A DNA stretch of 64,000 nucleotides from Heliocybe sulcata. Its lineage: Eukaryota > Basidiomycota > Agaricomycetes > Gloeophyllales > Gloeophyllaceae. Positions 1 to 11,426 of the stretch are shown piece by piece; within the stretch, counting starts at the first letter, position 1; each line of letters starts with the position of its first letter. The translations under genes were made by a program, and so were the position numbers. Location of the stretch: NCBI GenBank assembly GCA_004369045.1, contig ML213503.1, positions 2,280,341-2,344,340 on the forward strand, written 5' to 3'. The notes under the pieces were generated by a model, which did no database searches, was not told where the DNA came from, and worked only from the letters and a program-made list of their open reading frames with translations.

Positions 1-100
1 CACTGTGCCACATCATGTGATGCCATGTGAATGTCACGTGCATGTGACTTGTGACTGTGACATGGTGACATGTGGCGCAAAACTGTGACAACATCATGGA
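1..100. repeat. CATGTGA-type short repeats at window edge
   Basis: The first 80 or so bases are a run of overlapping CATGTGA, TGTGAC and TCACGTG words in both orientations. Such clustered words are typical of the subterminal part of DNA transposons, but no matching far end was found, so the element is not defined. The following stretch to about position 600 has small open frames without recognisable protein character. Confidence 0.35.
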
Positions 101-605
101 ATGAAATGTTGTAGACAACACATTAAAACCGTGACAGTTATTGCAAAAATCCCAGCAGTCGTAGCATTACACACCACAGGGACAACAATCAAACCGAGCA
201 AGTACTTGTACATAAATAATGATAAGTCAAAAAGATTCTACCTCAGAGGTATAATATATTTTGGTGAATACCACTTCACCTCCCGATTCATTGATTCAGC
301 AGGAGACATCTGGTACAATGATGGCATATCAACAGGCAGAACATGTGTAAAAGAGGGAAATATAAGCACAACAAGAACATCCACACTACTCAACGCCCAC
401 CAAAGATCAGCCACACTAGTAATTTATGCACAATAATTATTATACTATTAAATAGGCTCAGGACTCGAAAAAAAATGCCATGCTCTGCAATGGCCGACAC
501 CCTCAAGTTTCAAACTGATGGTCCAATCTTTTCCCGTACCAGTCCTTTCCCTCCCATTCCCGTCCTTTCCCTTCATTTGTCTTTCTTCGTGCTGAGCCTA
601 TTTAG

Positions 606-725
606 ATCGGTACCGAAGCCGAGGAGGCATTTCATAGCGGTGAAAATGAGTCCGAAGAAGACTTCACTATGGTGGATGACTCTGTGGAGTCTATGGCTGA
701 TTTATGCGTAAAATTACACTTGTAA
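606..725 (+). CDS. Possible acidic terminal exon (fragment)
   Basis: After a good acceptor (CTATTTAG) a 40-codon open stretch runs to TAA at 723-725 and encodes an acidic tail with the motif SEEDFTMVDDSVESMADL. AATAAA follows at 753-758 on the plus strand, and the transposase gene on the other strand has its own AATAAA complement at 783-788, so two 3' ends seem to converge here. The upstream exons were not found with confidence; an open frame starting near 475 may belong. It could be the end of a transposon-borne second gene or of a broken host gene. Function unknown. Confidence 0.3.
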   Translation: MGTEAEEAFHSGENESEEDFTMVDDSVESMADLCVKLHL

Positions 726-819
726 TCACAGGTTGATCGATATTTTTCATGTAATAAAATTGCGTGCTTGTAATCAAAAGCTTTTATTCAAGTAATAGAA
801 AGTGTACAAAGCCGAGAAC

Positions 820-3800
820 TTATTCTAAGTTCCCATTCAACTCGATATACCCGCCCAGGATGTCTATTGATAAGCCAGGCTTCTCGACAAGGAAGAATCG
901 ATGTTGAGGAATATCTTGCCTGGGTAGCTTGATATGGTGGGGAACCATGGCGATGACCGAGAGTATCGACTTGATGTCGATGGCGAGGACATCGTCGGGC
1001 ACTCCGGGAAGGCATGATGATAGGGTACCATGTGATAGATCTTCCAGAGTAGGGTCAGGATCAGAAAATCGTCGGATTAGGGCGCAAGGGGGACATGGTG
1101 GGCAATTGTTGAGGGCTTCATCCAGCTTGATAAAGTAGAGTACTTCGGTGATGAACACAAACACACGACAAAACCCGGAAAGAGGAAGACCTAAACAAAC
1201 AACAACAACCACACACCAGCACCAATCCCTTGGTGCTGCCGCAGCTGCGAGGCCCCGGGAATCGAAGGGTATGAATGTAGTTCGGAGGGAGTCAATGGGA
1301 AATATAGGACTGAGACCACAAGCCACAAGAGCGACGTAGCAAAGCGCTAAAAATAGAACAAGCGGCAAAAGCGACCGGAAGCGACGGAGAACGCTACAGA
1401 AGCGACAAACGTGCTGAACGCTAAAAACAGATGTAGACTCCAAAAATAGAATGAAGCGAAAAGACCTCTGGTGTCTGGCAAAACACAGACAGCAAAAGCT
1501 CTGAAAGAAACGGACGGAAAGCGCACAATGAGCGAAACAGCGACGCGTGGGAAAATATGACGAAGTGACAGCGGCGGGTGTAGCGACAGCACCCAATAGT
1601 TGGCAATAGCTAGGGACGACTCGGAGCGTAGAGTGGCGAAGATTTCGTGAAGCGCAGGATAGTGAGCGACGCTTGCCAGCAGTTTAGCGACAAGCAGCGA
1701 CTTTAGCAGGTTTAGCGACGATGAGCGGGATTAGCGACGGCGACGCAGGAAACTCAGACAGAGATGCAGGATAGAGAGGGGAACACTGGATTGCGCAGGG
1801 AGGACGAGATACAAGCTCTGGGGGGACTCTGGTAGCCTCGGAAACCTGAATTACGAGTACAGGAGGTGCTACTCTAGTAGTCTACCTGCCTAAACTAAAT
1901 ATCCGAGGTCCCTGTGCTAAACAATAAGAACAATAACTATATGCAAAACAATAAGAAAGGCTAGACCCAAACCCGAACCTCGGAACAAGCTCCTGGAGCT
2001 GCAGTGTCCATATACGGAAGCGGCCGCTGTCCGACACAAGCGTGGGAATGTGCGCTCGTCGCATCAAAAGCGCTGCCGATGAGCGGCCGGACGACGGACG
2101 GTGCCGGCAAGGCACGCACACTCTCGGAAATGACTCGAAATGACTGAGACGACCTAGAACAAGACCATCGGCTATTGCCGAAGTGTCGCTGCGTCGCTGC
2201 ACTGCACCGCTACGACGTGCCGCCAGCGCCGACGCCGACAGCGACGAAGCGCCGCTGCAGCGCTGCATATCGAGAGGCCAGCGACAGCCTATGGAACGAT
2301 TCGGAGCGTCTGTCGGGCGAGATCGGAGCTCAGGAAAAACCAGGAAATAACGGAAAAATCCATAGAAACTCGAATATCGCTCGTAGCGTGACGCCGCGGA
2401 TACGCTCACTATCGCACAGAGCGTGGGAATCTGCGTAAATGGCCTGAAAATGTGTTTTCGGTGCTCAGAGACACGTAGGGCGTATTATCGGCAATAAATA
2501 CCTTGTTATTGTTCTGAACCTAGCAACGATGGAATGAATATCATTGCAGGCATAGAGTATGGGGCCGCTCACCTTCACCATGCGTGATACACGCGCATTG
2601 TCATTGGAGCGCTCAAGCTCCTTCCAAGCGGATCGTGCTATATGACCATTTGGAAGCCGTACCTTTGACCAGTGGTGGATGCGAATGTACGGTCGCGCAC
2701 GGTCCTCATAGCAGGACAGATACTCCCGGATAGCCCGAGCTTCTGATCCCTGTATACGGCGTGCATACCTGTCCCAAGCACGAAGAAGTACATAGCCATC
2801 GCCTAGATCAACTGCACCGCAAGGGAGTGCAGTCTCATCTGGTATAAGGTCGGGGACCATTGCCTGAAGCGCAGACATGCATACATGGCGTAGTGTGACT
2901 TGGGTGAGGTTGGCAAACGGGTTGGATGGCTGGTGAACTAGACGACCGAGGAATCCAATCGCGTTTTCTGTAGAGCACTGTGAATGACAAACCCCAGGGC
3001 CATATTCGATAACAAGCTGAGGGAGGTGCGTTATGGTGTGGGCAGAGGGCCGTACGAGTGGAATCCGAGAATCCTTGCGCTGATAATAGATGTGCTCGTA
3101 TTCGTCCTCCCATGACACCAGTGCCTTGTGGGCAGAATCGATTTGCTGCTCCGTAATAGTACGCTGGCATATAATTCGGACACCGTAGACCAGCTTGCAG
3201 TAGTGTCGCCAGATTGGAAGTGGAAGGACATCATAAAATAGTCCCGGGCCAATACCGTAGATGTAGTTCATGTATTCGATAGCCTTGTAGCCGCTACTAA
3301 TTTTCTCAACGGGATTCCGAGGTGCACGCCCAAATGAGGTCGGCAAGTATGGGCGTACAGCTGCAACATCGTCCCCGTGTCTGGTCCAGACATTTCCCTG
3401 GAGCACGGCCCAATCCCAAGTGCGCTTATCCTGCCCAGGGCATTTGAGAGTTCCGCGCCAGAGAGGGATCAGAAGGTCGAGTATATTCAGAGCTGGGAGA
3501 TGCATGATGTCGACACCAAATACTTTGGGAGAGCCGAAACTACGGGAGATACCGCTGAAGATTGTCGGCTTGCAAATACCTGTCTGTAGACGTAAGTCCT
3601 TGTAATGTGAGGGATTGTTGGCAGTCTTGAGCAGGGTCAGATTGCGGTCGTATTCTTCCTTGGTTGGATTGGGAGGGCCGAGAGGAAGATCCGGAAAGTC
3701 AGACCCAGCAACGGCGCGATCAGGCTTTAGGCGGACGGGATAATATCTTGTTCCATCCTTCTTGCGGCGTCCTTTCTGAGGACAGTATATCCGGCATCCA

Positions 3801-5421
3801 TGAAAGCCCTGGCTGCCGACAAGGCCATTTAGTGCAGCCATACCAGGCACATCGGCAAGGGCAAGCAGAAGCCAAGGACGGGAATGGAATACCAGGCCCG
3901 TGAGCGCATTCCAGATTGGAAGACCAGGCTCGGCGGAGATAGCGGAAAAGTGGTGCAGGCCAGGGAAAAGAAACAAGTCCAGGTTTTTCGGCTTGTTTGG
4001 TCCAGGGATAATAGTACCAGGTATGATATGCTTCTTTTTGTAGCGCTTATTGGGCGAGAGGTCAACTATAACCCAAATATATATCCAAAAGTCGGATAGC
4101 TTGTTCTTGTACAACTGGGCGCCGTCGGCAGAGAACATGAGAACCATGTCCTCATCTTGGATATCGCCAGAGTTGACTGCTTCGAGATAAGCATTGCCAC
4201 AGAGCACATCGTCGAATTCATCGAGATGAGGTCGGTTGCTGGTCTCAAGAAGGTCGAAGAGTTGTTTTGTACGAGTCTGACGGTACATCATAGACTCAGC
4301 GCTCTCGGGGGACCGCATGAGCGCCTGTAGCTGTGGACCAACTGGGAATGTCGAGAACGTCTGGTAAGGGATGTGCTTGCCTCTTTTGCTCTTCTTTGGA
4401 TCATAGTGCAGGTGTGCGCAGTACTTGCAAGTGTCGAGATCAGCATAAGGACCAGTATATGCCATACAGCTGTTCTTGCACATGTCGTAGACGATTGGGT
4501 AGATGCCAGTCAACTCTCCTGTCAGTTTCCGGACTTCGTAGAATGAAAGCATTTTGACACCTTCACCGAAGCGTTCGCGAACTGCTCGTTGCATGGACTT
4601 GTAGCACTGCTCGGAGGCCTCAGTGAGCGAGAGGTAAACGCGTATCGAGAATAGAATGTCGGGGTCGTCAATCTCAAGGATGGACTGGGGGGGGGTCGAG
4701 GAGACGTTGGAGCACTTCGTCGTCCATACGAGAGTGGCCGTCAGACAGCGTAGCATTCTTAATCAACTTGATATATTGATCAGCGTCCCTAATCTCGTCT
4801 ATGTTGCCAATGTACTCTTCATACTCTGGATCTGTATCAAGTTGATCTTCGTCATCCAAATCACTCTCGTGCAGAAGGTTGTCGTCCACCAGCGCATCTT
4901 CATCGTCATCCTCCAGCTCATCATCTATGTCAGAGGCATGCTCAGAATGTTCTTCGTCAGAGAGATGCTGGAAGAAGTCGTTGGCAGGGAGTTCGGGCAT
5001 GTTGAAGTCGTGTTCGTCGCGTAAATGGTCGTCAAAGTCCGGATGCTCTGGCAGTTGGGTGTGAGCGTTATTGGGATATTCCGCATCATGCATGGGACTG
5101 TCATGGTTGGATTCCTTGTGGATTGTCAGTATGTCTCATTTGGTGCAGTTCAAACTGTTTACTCACTATACGCTCACTGTCAGATCCTGTGTCAGGAGGA
5201 CCGCGCTTTCTGGCAGCACCGTTGGTACTCCGAGAGGATGCTTGTACCGCAGTGGAACTAGTGGTACATAGATATGCTTGCATGTCGGCGATATAGCGGT
5301 TTTGAGTCTCTTCATGACAACGCTTTTTATGTGTGTAAAATGTGCGCTCGCTGATCCATTTGCCCCCACCGCATTTTTCTTCGCAATCGCAAAAGACCTT
5401 GCCTTCGGGGTTTCGACGCAT
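820..5421 (-). mobile_element. Tnp2-like (CACTA-type) DNA transposase gene, disrupted
   Basis: Exon 5421-5167 encodes an N-terminal zinc-binding segment (CDCEEKCGGG, then ISERTFYTHKKRCH) as in Agaricomycete Tnp2-like transposases. After an intron, the exon from 5114 down to about 2573 carries an acidic linker and the transposase core, with ADGAQLYKNKLSDFW and PGTIIPGPNKPKNLDLFLFPGL. The last part, 1142-820, matches the family C-terminus as I know it (SILSVIAMVPH, FFLVEKPGLSIDILGGY). A run of nine C at 4687-4695 (read on the minus strand) throws the frame out, and the final exon is separated from the core by 1.4 kb of GCGAC-rich DNA. Probably inactive. Class is confident; exact ends of the element are not. 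Confidence 0.8.
1143..2572. repeat. GCGAC-rich insert or giant intron inside the transposase gene
   Basis: Between the transposase core exon and its C-terminal exon lies 1.4 kb in which AGCGAC and its complement GTCGCT recur many times (dense at 1330-1780 and 2160-2300). Most introns in this window are 50-100 bp, so this is far outside the local range. It is most simply a second, non-coding repeat inserted into the gene or its intron. No clear terminal inverted repeats or target duplication were found by eye. Long minus-strand open frames here (for example 2409-1882) look like side effects of base composition. Confidence 0.55.
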
Positions 5422-5844
5422 GGGTAGGAGCGTGAACGACCTGGGACAGAGGGGAGGGAGTGCCGGACGAGGTTGACAGACAGACGCGAACCAGTGACAA
5501 ATATGCAATGAGAGAGTGCGTGGAATCGGCGCTATACGCTGATTGCACGCAGCTATCGTGCTGCCGCACGCAGGAGCCGCAGTCACCAGATGCAACACGA
5601 CTGTCGTTTGTTGTTCACTCATTGGGAACTCGCGCGTCCGAATTAGGCTATGTGGCGGTGTCAGATCAAGGCGCTCAGCAGTTTAATGGATTACTAAACA
5701 TAGCAATGGCGCTTAAACTATTCTATTGGGTCGCAAACGAGGGCAAAGTCACCGGTTTTGACTGGGGTTCACAGGGAGGTCATGGTCTCCGAGCTTCGAT
5801 CGTGCCTTACCGTTATAGAGCGTGCGGCAGTCACTGCATTCAAG

Positions 5845-5995
5845 GGACAACTAGTCGGTACCCGACAAGCCGAGGTAGTCCCGGGTAGTCGGTACTGGCC
5901 GACAACCCACAACGAGGACTACCACGTTGGCATTGGGCGCCGTCTGACTAGCCGAACGAGTCCAGGATAGTCAATATCTGACTATCTGGGACTGC
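5845..5995. repeat. CTAGTC/GTAGTC subterminal-type repeats
   Basis: Words of the type CTAGTC, GTAGTC, GATAGTC and their complements occur about ten times in 150 bp in both orientations, upstream of the transposase start. CACTA-type elements carry short repeats like these near their ends as transposase binding sites. The same words return at 7210-7250, beyond the second transposase fragment. Confidence 0.5.
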
Positions 5996-6088
5996 TCGCG
6001 GCCGGTCTGACTATTCCGCTATTTGTATCCGCTGCCCATAATCGATATAAAATTCCAGAATATATTGTATTAATCAGGATCTGGTAAA

Positions 6089-6818
6089 TTACATAAGCGC
6101 AGGCAGTGCGTCCCGACCCATATCTGCGATAGAAAGCCGAAGGGTGCTGCAGGCTCGCGACAATGTGAAGAGGTTGAGTCCGAGGTTATAGAATGTGAGA
6201 AAGGCGAGGAAGAAGTCGAGGTAGCATAGGGAGCTGATCGCGGGAGTCGAGCGAATAACTGGAGTCTGGTCGTGGAGGGAGCAGGTATATGTGCGCGAGT
6301 CTTTAGTGTAGAAGGGGTGTGACTGAGCCTGCTACTACCGCAATATAATAAGCAGCACTCACCTCAATTCCTGGCATGTCAATCGCCATAGCATTCAGCA
6401 TATACTCGCCGCTGAGTGAGATGCTAGGTAAGGAGTGGTTGTCGGGCTCGATATCGATGATATCATGAAGGGAAGGACTACCCTGGCCAGTGGAAGCATT
6501 AGAGAAGCATCATATGGTATGAGCATCGAGATTAGTGGAGGATCCGGATGCCTGTGGGGCTGGCGAGGCTTTGTGTCTGAGGATCTTGGGCAAATCGCGG
6601 GCTGTTGCTCACCTGAGAAGGCCAGCCAGTCTGTCCTCCAAGTCACATCCAAAGCCCTCGAGAGCGCTGAGGCTCTTGGAATGGATCTCTTCCTGTTTCT
6701 GCTTGTTCTTGACATGCTGAGGTTGCAATTTCCCATTGCATTTCGAGCAATGACACTTGTAGAGCTTGACTGGTCGAGAGCTGCTCTGCAGGTCGTCTTC
6801 GGCCTTGCGCTTGAGCAT
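6089..6818 (-). mobile_element. 5' part of a second Tnp2-like transposase, truncated
   Basis: Three exon-like pieces are visible on the minus strand: 6818-6613 with a cysteine-rich motif (KCHCSKCNGK) near the N-terminus, 6482-6363, and 6265-6089, which encodes the hydrophobic segment LDFFLAFLTFYNLGLNLF. This layout (zinc motif, linker, hydrophobic stretch) resembles the region before the catalytic core of fungal Tnp2-like transposases. The join between the first two pieces is not resolved. Nothing like a catalytic core follows; after 6089 come the repeats and promoter region of the other transposase. I read it as a remnant of a different element, cut off by the neighbouring one. Confidence 0.5.
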
Positions 6819-7059
6819 GGCGAGCAGTACAGAGCACAGTTGACAGTTGAGCAAGGGTCTGAGAGTGGCTGCCAAGGTGGGCGTACAGGACAGAGCGACG
6901 GAGGGACTTGCTACGATTCTGCGTCAAGGCTGCAAAGGGCGTTTGGCGGAGCTTGAACTTGACGAGTCAGTCAGCGTGCAGTTTGAGGGACTTGGAGATT
7001 GAGCAAAGCAAAGAGCACGTCAATGTTGTCGAGGAGAGACTACGGCACTCAGCTAGTAG

Positions 7060-7260
7060 CTGGGGGTCACAGCTAGTAGCTAAGAGCGAGTAGATGAGCG
7101 CGCCGCGACGTGTCGATCTCACGTAGTCTAACTTGATCTTATAGAGTCGGGGTGATCTTATCTCATCTATTTGTGGCAACCAACCATCTCCGACTAATCA
7201 CGACTGCAGCCACTACGTTGGGGCTAGTCCCAGCAAGTCCCGGCTAGTCGGTGAGCATCT
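7060..7260. repeat. Repeat cluster, probable element end
   Basis: CAGCTAGTAGCT occurs twice (about 7061 and 7072-7084), and 7210-7250 holds CTAGTCCC and GGCTAGTCGG words like those at 5845-5995. The right edge of the transposon block probably lies near here. CACTACG at about 7212 and CAGTG at about 7276 are both possible termini, and I cannot choose between them. From 7260 to the next gene at 7573 no feature is visible. Confidence 0.4.
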
Positions 7261-7572
7261 AGACGACCGTTAAATGCAGTGAGTGGCAGTGGCAGTTCTG
7301 TGGAACGAGTCTCAAACGGCATGATCAGTTGGTGATATATTAGGCTTTTAAACTTCTGATCCAAAGTCGGCGTTTTCCGAGGTCCAGGTGCCAGTGTCCG
7401 CGGATACATTAGGCTATACTTTGTGGGTCCGTATGTAAATGCGACTGCGGCGAAGTCCCAATACCAAGAAAGAAGTGGAAAGGCTACAGTGTAGGGGTGC
7501 CTACAGGTATTGGCTACAGTGGGTCATGTCTAATACGTGCAAGATTTCGTATCTCATTAACCAATGGGGTGT

Positions 7573-8488
7573 TTATTTGCCACCACTGGTGACATGCAGT
7601 TTCGCCAGAGCAGCAACGAGAGGTATGGCATAGAAAGCGTATGCCACATACACCACTGCGAGTAAGCATTAGTGCCACGCCCGGATCATGAGCACCCCAG
7701 GAACTTACTGATAAACCCGTTACTCGTGTTGGCGATGAGAGCCGGCCCACTCCCGCCTGCCTTGGTGATCGTCTTGTTAAAGTCTTCCACAGCCTTGCCA
7801 AACCACATGCGGATGATCAAGAAAGAGGTGAAGCCTGCAAGAGAGATGAGCTACAGCGGGGTGGGAGAAGATATGCAAGGTACCGATCATAAACCCGAAA
7901 AGACCCAACCAGGCGACAACGCGCTGGATCGTGGGTTTGTCAAGAGCCGCCTCCATCTTGGGTCCCAGTTTGTGACGGAAGGATGTCATGGTGAAGAGCG
8001 TGAAGAACAGGATAGAGAAACCCAGGGACACAGCAATGAACGCCGGAGTGGTGGCGGTGGGCGCTGATAGAAGGTCCGGGGCATTCGCGGGCAAGACAGA
8101 TAGATCTACAGTCCTCTGGTCAGCTCCCCACTTGGACAGTCGGTACTCAAATCGTACCATAGACAGGCGAAAGGGTTAATACAGTGCAGTTCACCGGAGT
8201 CGCGTTATTGGGCCTGGTGCACGAGCCTTGGCAGCCACATGAGAACAGGCCAGATGCGACTTGTACCACATAAAACTCACCAAGTGCTCCTAAAAAGACG
8301 GTCGGACCATCGACACTTTGCGACGAGTCCGACGTCAACGACAATGAGGGCGTGACAGTCAGTAGTGCAACCCGGTCATGTAGCATCACTGTCGGGGCCA
8401 GGTAGGCGAAAAGAGATAGGAGCAGAGCCGCCAAGGACAGGGCAGGAGAAAGATAGCAAGTGATAAACTTCGAGAGACCAGCAATCAT
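7573..8488 (-). CDS. SUR7/PalI-like four-helix membrane protein
   Basis: Five exons (8488-8281, 8226-8158, 8105-7884, 7834-7709, 7655-7573) give 235 residues. The N-terminus is a hydrophobic segment (SPALSLAALLLSLFAYLAP). An extracellular loop follows with cysteines in a SCTRPNNATPVNC context, then three more hydrophobic segments (FIAVSLGFSILFFTLF, VVAWLGLFGFMIG, VYVAYAFYAIPLVAAL). First helix, cysteine loop and three-helix bundle fit the SUR7/PalI family of plasma-membrane proteins, which act in eisosomes, wall stress or pH sensing. The exact subfamily is not certain. It is divergent from the amidase, with a 717-bp shared gap. Confidence 0.75.
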
Positions 8489-9205
8489 GACGTCTAGCGT
8501 TCAAAGGAAAGTACCAGCTAAGGGGAGGCTGAAGATTAAAAGGATTGTTAGGATTGAACTTGAGTAAACAGAGAAATAGACGGGTGCTGCGAGACCAGGC
8601 GCAATGGAAAAGCCAGAAGGGAGTCCATCCAGTTTATGTAGGGCGGCGTATGGGTCCAGAGTTCCAGTTCCAGTTCCAGTGACATTACGGCAACTACAAT
8701 AAGACAACAAAGCGCGAGAGACCGACCAGGACAAAGGACAATGCACTGGAAGAGTGGCGGTCCATTGCACGATCGAAGACCGTGGTAACCAGGGCGTATG
8801 ACGTAATCACGTAAAGACCGCCTTGTTCTCTGGGCGGCGTCCAATTCTGTCTTGAGCGTCGGCGATTGGTCTTGCTGCTTGCAGACAAGTATAGCTACCA
8901 AACAGGCTTAGCTATTGTGGCCCGCCCCAGGAGTCTTCCGTCTCTGAGATCGCAATAGGCGACCCCATTTTCCAGTCTGTGCATTCCTTGTGCCGGATAC
9001 TGCAACCCGCAAGAAACACCTTCAAGCAGTGTACGCTTCAGGAGTTGTGTGCAACTTACTCTGGCGCGAATTGATTGAGTCGAAAGGCACTACTCATTCA
9101 ATCCTGGTTATTTGATGATGCGCCGTCTCCTATGTCAATAGCCACGGGACTCGATGATGCGCATGATCGGTTGTACCGGCAACCTTGGCTAGTACTTTAA
9201 TCGCG
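8489..9205. other. Intergenic region between divergent genes
   Basis: 717 bp between the starts of the membrane protein gene and the amidase gene, so it should hold both promoters. A minus-strand open frame at 8770-8501 shows no family features and lies in this promoter space. Nothing else is recognisable. Confidence 0.5.
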
Positions 9206-11354
9206 ATGCTGCCAGCCAGGATAGCAAGAGCCGCAATGTCGACCACCAGGTGGCAAGAACTGGCCAAGGTGAAGAGAGACCAGCTCCAGGCAGCTATCCC
9301 GAAGGAATGGATTGTCTCTCCCCGGTCCGAGTCGAATGTCCTTAGAGTACCCCGCGAATGCGGGGTACTGACATCGACAGAGCTCGAGATCACCGAGGAG
9401 TCCGACGTATCTGTACTCCTTCGCAATGTGGCGGGCAAGAAGTGGACCTCCGTAGAGGTCACTAGGGCTTTCTGTAAACGGGCGGCCATAGCGCATCAGA
9501 TGGTGAGTTATTCCCGGCCAAATGTATTAGATTCGCTTCTAATGAGGACATCTTCCCTAGACCAACTGCCTAACCGACGCCTTCTTTGATGCTGCCCTCA
9601 CAAGAGCAGCGGAGCTCGACGAGCATTTGCAACGCAATGGCAAGGTCGTCGGTCCCTTACACGGCCTTCCTGTATCCCTAAAGGATCAATACAAAGTTAA
9701 GGGCCTGGGTACTTCCATGGGTATGTCGGTCTATCCAGGTGTAAGAGCATCCAAATGGTAATAAAAACAATCGCTAGGGTACGCCTCCTGGATTGGTGAC
9801 ATCGCTGAAGACGACGCTGCCATGGTCCAAATCCTCCGAGAATCTGGCGCGATATTGTATGTGCGAACAAACGTGCCTCAGACACTCATGGTAAGGTTGT
9901 GAGCCCTCTCCGCCTAGTCTAAAATTTAGTGCCCTTTCAGTGGACCGAGACTCACAACAATGTCTACGGTCGTACCGTTAATCCTCACAATCGAGCCCTA
10001 ACTCCAGGAGGGTCTTCTGGAGGAGAAGGCGCCCTCATTGCAATGCACGGCAGCGTCCTTGGTCTTGGAACCGATGTCGGCGGGTGGGCGCTTTTCCTTG
10101 CTTGATCATTGGTCAGCTCATCGTGGTCGGAACCAGGTCAAGTCGTGTCCCGGCGCACTTCTGCGGTGTATACGGTTTCAAGCCTTCTTACCACCGCCTT
10201 CCGTTCTTTGGAGCTGTCAATTCCCTAGACGGCCAGGAATCCATAGCCACCGCTGTTGGACCGATGTCGACTTCTATGTCTGGACTGCAAATTCTTACCA
10301 AGACGGTTCTGGAGTCCAAGCCTTGGCACAAAGACCCTCAGACGATAAGGATGCCTTGGAATAATGACGCCTATGCATTGGCTGAGCATGGTGGAGGTAA
10401 AGGCTTGTGCTTCGGGATAATGTGGACAGATGGGACGCTGAGCCCTCATCCACCTGTCGTGCGAGCATTGGAAATCACCAAAAAAGCCGTGGAGGCAGCA
10501 GGCCATAAAGGTATTATTTATTTAAATGCCTTGGATTTACGCTGAATGCATTCATCGCTTGTTAGTAATTGAGTGGACTCCCTACAAACATGCCGAATTA
10601 GCCAATATCACGGTCAGTCCTCCTCAAACTCGTTTATCTCTGACTAACGTACGGAAAGAGGGCCATCTGGGCCGCCGACGGCGGCGCAGACTATCAAGCT
10701 GCCTTGGCAACCTCCGGGGAGCCGCTCATCAATTCTATGAAACTGGACGCAGACCCTAACGAAGTCGTGGCACACCGGAAACCACGGGACCCACTTACGG
10801 CTTACGACTTGTGGCAGCTCCATAAACAGAAACGTCAACTGAGGAAAGAATACATGGACCTGTGGCTCGCCACCGCATCCCAGACGGGTACAGGTCGGCC
10901 TATTGACGCTCTCATCTGTCCTGCGGCCCCATACGCTGCCGTTCCTCATGGTCAGACACGGTAAGCTTCATTGGATTTGCAGTCGCTTTCTTCTGAGTAT
11001 CACCCCGCTATACAGATCTGCGGTGTATACGATGGTGTGGAACGCGCTCGATTATCCGGCATTGGTATTGCCTGTGACCGAAGTGGATCCATCGGTCGAC
11101 ATCGTCAAGACGCAGGAGCGATTATTTGGTCCGCAGGACGAGTCACTATATAAGATGTGTACGTGCGCATATTTTGCCTCCTCTTCCGTGTCTAAGACTA
11201 TCCCGCAGACGACCCGGAGATCTTCAAAGGTGCACCTGTGGGAGTCCAGCTCGTGACCCAGAGTCAGGAAGAGGAGGCGCTACTAGCGATGGGACAGATT
11301 GTGGACGACTCTCTCAAGAATGGTGGTTCTGTAGTTACTGGTCCGAGATTATGA
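9206..11354 (+). CDS. Amidase signature family hydrolase
   Basis: Nine exons (9206-9502, 9561-9720, 9778-9890, 9941-10083, 10137-10510, 10566-10612, 10659-10960, 11016-11158, 11209-11354) give 574 residues. The amidase-signature triad is visible: Lys in GLPVSLKDQ (about residue 140), the cis-Ser in PGGSSGGEGAL (215-216) and the nucleophile in GTDVGGSSRVP (239). The family hydrolyses carboxamides, often fatty-acid or other primary amides, releasing ammonia; the substrate cannot be told. The start could also be the ATG at 9236 (MSTTRWQEL), which looks like the common start in fungal relatives. The C-terminal segment with KGAPVGVQLVTQ is intact. Confidence 0.92.
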
Positions 11355-11426
11355 TAGATTGCACGACTTGGATGAAATTCCACGCTCAAGCGATGTGGCA
11401 AGCTTGCCACATTCACCAAAAAAGGC

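Noticed and set aside
1882-2409. 175-codon open frame on the minus strand in the GCGAC-rich region.
   Set aside because: Composition follows the short repeats; no motif, and it lies between transposase exons.
8501-8901. Possible upstream exon of the SUR7/PalI-like gene or a separate small gene.
   Set aside because: The gene already has a good ATG with a membrane start at 8488, and these frames do not join to it in phase.
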